From: Isoetes taiwanensis
Lineage: Eukaryota; Streptophyta; Lycopodiopsida; Isoetales; Isoetaceae
Assembly (NCBI GenBank): GCA_021234155.1
Contig: JAJEKV010000051.1
Coordinates: forward strand, 8,948,105-9,012,104
Length of the DNA stretch: 64,000 nt
Direction of reading: 5' to 3'
Shown: piece after piece, positions 58,854 to 64,000 of the stretch
How the letters are laid out: the number at the start of each line of letters is the position of its first letter
Numbering within the stretch: the stretch's first letter is position 1
Made by a program: the position numbers and the translations under genes
Notes under the pieces: model-generated
Databases searched by the model: none
Told to the model about the DNA's origin: nothing
Seen by the model: only the letters and a program-made list of their open reading frames with translations

Positions 58854-61800
58854 TTTTTTTTTTTTTTGAGAGATAAAAAATAGACTTTATTTACTTTAAG
58901 GAACGATACACAGCCACATGGCAGGGGTGCACCCATCTGCAAATCTGAGATGAGGATAGCTACATGGCTCCTTCTTGCACTACTCTCTTGGACGTCCTAG
59001 TGTAGACTTAGGTAGGTGCCCCATATTTCAGCTGCTCTCAAACGCAAGCCTGAATTTTTTTAGCCTTTCAAATATCGTATGTAGAAGCTGATTTGGTGAT
59101 ATGACCTCGTGATTCTCATTGAAGACTAAGGCATTTCTCCTTTTCCATATTGACCAGATTGTCCAGGCTCTAGCTATATGGAAGGCCACCTTCTTCATGG
59201 TGCACCAATCTAGGGGAAGGATACCCAACAATAGTTCCTTGGTACCTAACGGGTATTCAAAGTTGTCCAAGCTCCATGCCCATACTACTTGCAGCTTCTC
59301 ACATTCCACCAGACAATGTTCAATGGATTCCTATTCAACCTCGCAAATGGGGCATACCAATGACTTTTATTGTCCCATTTGTAGACCAGCTTGATTGACC
59401 CTTGAAACCCTCGTGGTATCACTTGCCAAAGGAAAGCTGCGATCCGTAAAGGCATATTTCGCCATGTATCTCTTCGATGTTTTTAAGGTTTTCCTCTCAG
59501 GATCACTAGTTCCCATTTGGTAGATATTGGAAGTACACCCTTAGTCCTCAAGCTTCTGTAACTTGATTTCACAAACTTGTTATTGATCTCTTGTAGTTAT
59601 AGTGTTTGGGAGTACTGTACCCACACTTTCCCATATTATTTTGTCTGCGTCCTTTAAGGCAACACGAACTTGAAATTCTGCCCAACTGACTAATTGCTCT
59701 CCCTTGTACCACTGGGCACAGGAATCAATTCCACAATTTTTCCACCTCTTTACGATCCTTGCATCAGCCACCATACCTAAGGGGCCTTGTTTGTTGTGCA
59801 GTACCACTGGTACCCACCATGGAGGAGAAGTCTCTGCTTCGAACTTGTTGATGTCAAGTGTAAAAAGTTTTTTTATGACTTGCCAAGCCGAAATTAGACC
59901 CTTTAGGAATGGAGATGCTTCTATACATGGCTTAAGATAAAAAAAGAGTGACCATGGAAGTGAGACTTTAACGGAGGGCTTACTATGCTTATATGAAGCT
60001 AATAGGGCCTGGTTGATGAGGTGCATACCTGGAGACTTCACCCTTTTCTGTAGGATCATCCATATGAATTTGGCTATTAATACTTTGCTCTGTAATGATA
60101 TGTCGACCATTCCAATTCCTCCTTCTGTCTTATCTCTCTTGCACTTCCACCAAGCGATTTTGACCACTGCCCCTTCTTCGTTCCCTCCCCAGACAAAGTT
60201 GCGGATTAACCCTTATAATTCTTGTGCCTTCTCCTTTGGGGCTAGTAGACTTGCTTAACACATATAGCTTTGCCACCTTCCACCAATTTAAGTGTTTCTG
60301 AAGGCCTAGTAGTATTTCGTCCCATATTTGTGCATTAGCGATATTAATGCCCACTGGAATACCTAACAGGTTGGAATGCTCACCCTCTGGGATTATTTTC
60401 CATGGTAGGATTGTCAAGCATACGGGATGCGGGTCTTCCAAAGGCCATTGTACTGCGCATTTTTTCCAATTTATGAGACAACCTGAGGCTATTGAGAAGG
60501 AGGCTAGTAATTTACCTGCAGATGACAGGTTATCTTCCTCTGCCTCTATGAATAGAAATGTGTCGTCTGCGTATTGGTTACATATTTGTTGAGAGCCATC
60601 CAACATTTGTGTCCCTAAATCATATGGTCTGCAGAGGCTTGCATGAATATTTGTGAAAGTGCTTCTGCTGCAATATTGAAGAGGAATGGGGCTAGGATGT
60701 ACCCTTGCCTGATGCCCCTCTTTATGTCAAATATTGGAGAGGGTTCACCTTGGAATAAGATTGAAGCTCGAGCAGATCGCAGAAGTTTCATGACCCCTTC
60801 TGTGAAGATATTTCCATAACCCAACTTGAGCATCATTTTATGCAGAAAACTCCATCTGATACTGTCATAAGCTTTGGTAAAGTCTAGCTTTAGATAGACC
60901 ACCTTTTGTCTTGTTTTTCTAGCCCAGTGTAAACCTAAATGCTGCTGCGACATTGCTCAGGATACTCCTACTTGGTAGAAAGCCAGATTGGGCTTGTGAG
61001 ATGCCTTCAGCTAGAATTTGGCTTGATCTTCTCTGCCATAGCCTTAGCTATGATTTTATAGAAAGCAGATAAAAGTGTGATGGGTCTCCAATCGTTGATT
61101 GTGCTTGGCTCCTCTCTCTTGGGAACTAAGGAAATACATCCTGTCTTCAATCTTGGGTTTAGATTTTCAGCTTGCATAAAGTCTGTATATGTAGAGAAGA
61201 TATCATTCTTGACCCATTCCCAATTGCTTTGATAGAATTCTATGGGAATTCCATCCATACCCGGACATTTATTTTTAGCCAGTAGAAAGGTGGCCTTTTG
61301 AAGGTCCTCTATAGAGAGGGGAAGACTTAGTATGTCTTGCTGACTAGAGTTTATTATAGGTGAGACTTTTGAGACCACCAGCTCTTCAAAGGTCTCTTGA
61401 AATGGTAAATTGTGTTCTCCAAAGAAAGCTTTGAAATGGTTATATAAGTACCTTTTGAGATCTCCTGGAGAATTGAGAATTGAACCATCGTTATGAGTGA
61501 TGGATGATAATGTGGAGGATCTTCTTTTCTTTAGTTGTCTCAAAGAAGAACTTTGTGCATTTATCGCTTTTAGCCAAAATCAATCCCGCTTTACATCTAT
61601 TTTCAGCTATCTTGACCTCTTCTATTGTCTTTATCTATTCTATTATCCTTTTCTCCTCCGTCCCATCATTGGGGCCCAATGCTATAAGAGAGAGGAGTTG
61701 GCCATAAAGGATATCCAATTCTTCCCTTTCTTTTTGCACCTTAGCTCTACCCCCGCCTTTTGGCATAATTTTTTTATATTTGAAAGAGTCATATCATGGT

Positions 61801-64000
61801 TTCCATACCGTAACCCGCTCTAAAAGCCGCTTGTCGATGCTTTTGCAAGACTCCACAAAACTGGTCTTTCAAATATCCGTATTTAATTTGAATACTATTT
61901 TAGAAGTGCTAAACCGACATTTCTTAGTAGATATCACCTCGTGGATTATGATCGGAGATAGCATTCTTTAATTGATTGGACCTTTGAAGGTTTGGGGATG
62001 GAGAAAGCCATGTCATTCAGATAGCATCTATCGTGGCCTTGCATACGCCCTCCCCGATCCCAAATGCATCCATTGCACCATGTAAATCCCTTTATCTCCG
62101 GCCCAAATTCCATGAAGCACATATCCTCTACCAATTTGCTCCAATCGAACTTTCAAACCCGTACTATTTCTCTCGACGGGCACCCCTTTGTCTATTCTCG
62201 ACGCTTCCACCATATTAAAATCCCCGCCATAAGCCAAGCTACCCGATTTCCAAAGCTTTTCAATCTATGTCCGAGAGTGGCCCATAAATCATCTCTCTCG
62301 CCCCTTAGTTGTTATGGGCATAAATATTCACCAAACCCCATATTCTACCTTCATGATGCCATAGAATTATAGCCCACCTACCAAACCCGCTTCACCGCGG
62401 AATCACATGCTTTTACGCCCTTCTTCCGTGACGATCGTAGTGCCTCGCAGACTAGAGATATCTTTTTACCGCAATGATACCCACATATTCTTTTTACCTA
62501 TTGTGTTGGACAATTCATGTATCTCCTCCCCGCTTGCACTTATGCCCCTCAGAGGCATATTATGTCCGGATTTATCTCCTTGATTGGCGCTTTGATAACT
62601 GCTTTTTTTTTTTTTTTTTTTTTTTTATTTTTTGGATTTTACTCCCCGATATTCCAGCCTAAGGATCTTATGATTCATTGGGAGATGTTTGGAGACCCTT
62701 TCTTCCTTTTCGTGTTCCCCCATCCCATCTGCTTCTATTACGCTTTCCTTTTTATTTTTTTTTTTTTTCCTCGTTACATTGGGAGGATCTTCGCCCACCC
62801 CATTCTCATCTTCCATTGGAAGGTCTCCCCACAGATTCTTGTGTGGTGGGAGGGCACTCTATATAGCAGCCAACTCTCCACATACTACAATATCTCCTCG
62901 ATTTTCTTTTCACCTTTTCTAGCAATGCCTCCTCCTCTCATTCATTACTTTTTAATGTAATCGAGAGAAAGGATTGTTTACCCTCACGCATAAATTTGAG
63001 TGTGAGAGACATCTCGAGGAGGGGACTTTGGGCAGGCCCTCCGCTTTTTGAGCAATATTTCTGCTCTCCCTTTTTGCCCGCCCCTCCCACTTCTCAAGTT
63101 TGACCTTCTGCTTTTGACGAGCCCCTCAGCAGCTTGTAGAGATGATAGGATCCGGATGTAGGTCTCTTTGTTGAGATGCCGCTGTCGGGTGTTAGGGGTT
63201 TCTACTCCCACTTGGAGCATATGGGGTAATTGTTATAGAAGCAAAGGGGTGGTTTCGCTGGGACCCCAACACTTGTGGGGGGATATTGGGGATTCATTTC
63301 TTCTTTAGATCTTGCGTTGGGGGTTCTCTTCCATCCCTTCAATTTTTAGATCCGAAACATTCTCAGATATTTCCCATTTGTTGGTCAATTTCAAAGGAAA
63401 TTTGAAAGAACAATTGCCACACTGAACTATCACCCCTTTAGGTTATGATTGCCTTTGCTAAAATGGCCACACAGATCTTTGGCGCTCGGGCTATGGAGTG
63501 TGAGATATATGCACCTATTGTGTTAGCTTAGCTATGACTTTTGAAAATTTAGGTATCCGCATGTCTGGAGGTAGGTGTTAAATCTCCAACCAGCACGGGG
63601 TTTTGACTGCTGACATTTGATGGGGGGAGAAGCCAGGAGAGTAGTATTGATATAAGATGTATTCCCCATAAAGTGTTTCACGACGAGCCACCATCTTATC
63701 TATCATCGCTGCCTTCACTTTGGAATAAAATGAGGAAGAAGTTGCCACCTAATGCCTTTAGAGATTCATGTTGAGGCAATCCTAACCTTTTCAAGTGGGT
63801 TGACAGCCACAATTCTAGTTTACGAAAGTCCAGGAATCCTCCTGTAAAGAATCCTATAACAGATCGTGATACCAAGTTCTCCACCACTTTTACATGCATA
63901 CCATGATCTATCTCTACTATTGGAAAGTTAGACTCCTCATCTACTTCCATATTTCCCGCACTTTCAGCTCCATATTTTTCAAGGTGGCCTTTATTTAATT
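58854..64000 (-). mobile_element. L1-type LINE, copy 2 (runs off the window)
   Basis: This is the same insertion as 10,508-16,915, cut by the window end inside ORF1. ORF2 landmarks on the minus strand: C-terminal W-rich region 59,028-59,309; RT with an intact YADDTFLF near 60,570; KLDFTKAYDSIRW and GIRQGYILAPF within 60,615-60,953; RT N-terminus 61,007-61,543, read as one open frame through NDWRPITLLSAFYKIIAK; endonuclease 61,800-62,620, badly broken here but clean in copy 1. The DUF4283-like ORF1 segment is at 63,696-63,950. The two copies complement each other, which argues that the element was close to intact when it was duplicated or became allelic. Confidence 0.85.

Larger units (their letters stand above)
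48342..64000 (+). repeat. Large direct duplication, copy 2
   Basis: This is the second copy of the 1-15,600 segment and carries the same pseudogene, WDHD1 gene, LINE stub, gag relic and L1 element. It is cleaner than copy 1 across much of the L1 reverse transcriptase (about 59.6-61.5 kb). It is worse than copy 1 in the recombinase-like gene (48.3-49.4 kb) and in the L1 endonuclease and ORF1 (61.5-63.5 kb). Comparing the copies shows which indels are local to one of them. Confidence 0.95.

Overview
This window is nuclear DNA from a land plant, about 64 kb, dominated by transposable elements. It carries one recognisable host gene, present twice. The evidence for a plant is spliced genes with plant-like introns, a plant-type L1 LINE with a DUF4283-like first ORF, a Ty3/Gypsy element, and a WDHD1/CTF4 protein of about 970 aa without an HMG box. 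The several endonuclease/RT LINE lineages here look like those I associate with ferns and lycophytes rather than flowering plants. That lineage call is tentative.

Layout: positions 1-15,600 and 48,342-64,000 are two same-strand copies of one segment, offset by about 48.33-48.40 kb and cut by both window edges. In order each copy holds: (i) a plus-strand, multi-exon tyrosine-recombinase-like (Crypton/DUF3504-type) pseudogene; (ii) the WDHD1/CTF4 gene on the minus strand, tail to tail with it (12 exons worked out below); (iii) a 3' stub of a LINE with a TTCTA tail; (iv) a gag zinc-knuckle relic; (v) a minus-strand L1 element. In copy 1 the L1 is bounded by a target-site duplication (TSD) of about 20 bp.

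The 32.7 kb between the copies holds LINE fragments of other families and several non-autonomous elements. Those are an 814-bp hAT-type element with a perfect 8-bp TSD, a 237-bp MITE with a perfect 9-bp TSD, a tRNA-derived SINE and an 881-bp AT-rich fold-back element. Next come a purine-rich, repeat-laden stretch and a LINE that runs into a 13-N assembly gap at 38,170. A heavily frameshifted Ty3/Gypsy element with about 4 kb of extra coding-like sequence after its integrase lies right of the gap.

Two points govern how the window should be read. First, the gap lies between the two copies, so the duplication may be two haplotypes or contigs placed end to end rather than a real tandem duplication. 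Second, differences between the copies are concentrated at CAG/CTG (CWG) trinucleotides in TE-like sequence and at homopolymers. That is the signature expected of nanopore consensus errors at CHG-methylated cytosines. Many frameshifts here are therefore probably technical. A separate cluster of about 25 clean substitutions at 2.93-3.76 kb shows that the copies are nonetheless genuinely distinct molecules. I see no operon-like or defence-like novel system. The least familiar items are the recombinase-like gene, the fold-back element, the two small TIR elements with exact TSDs, and the extra Gypsy coding region.
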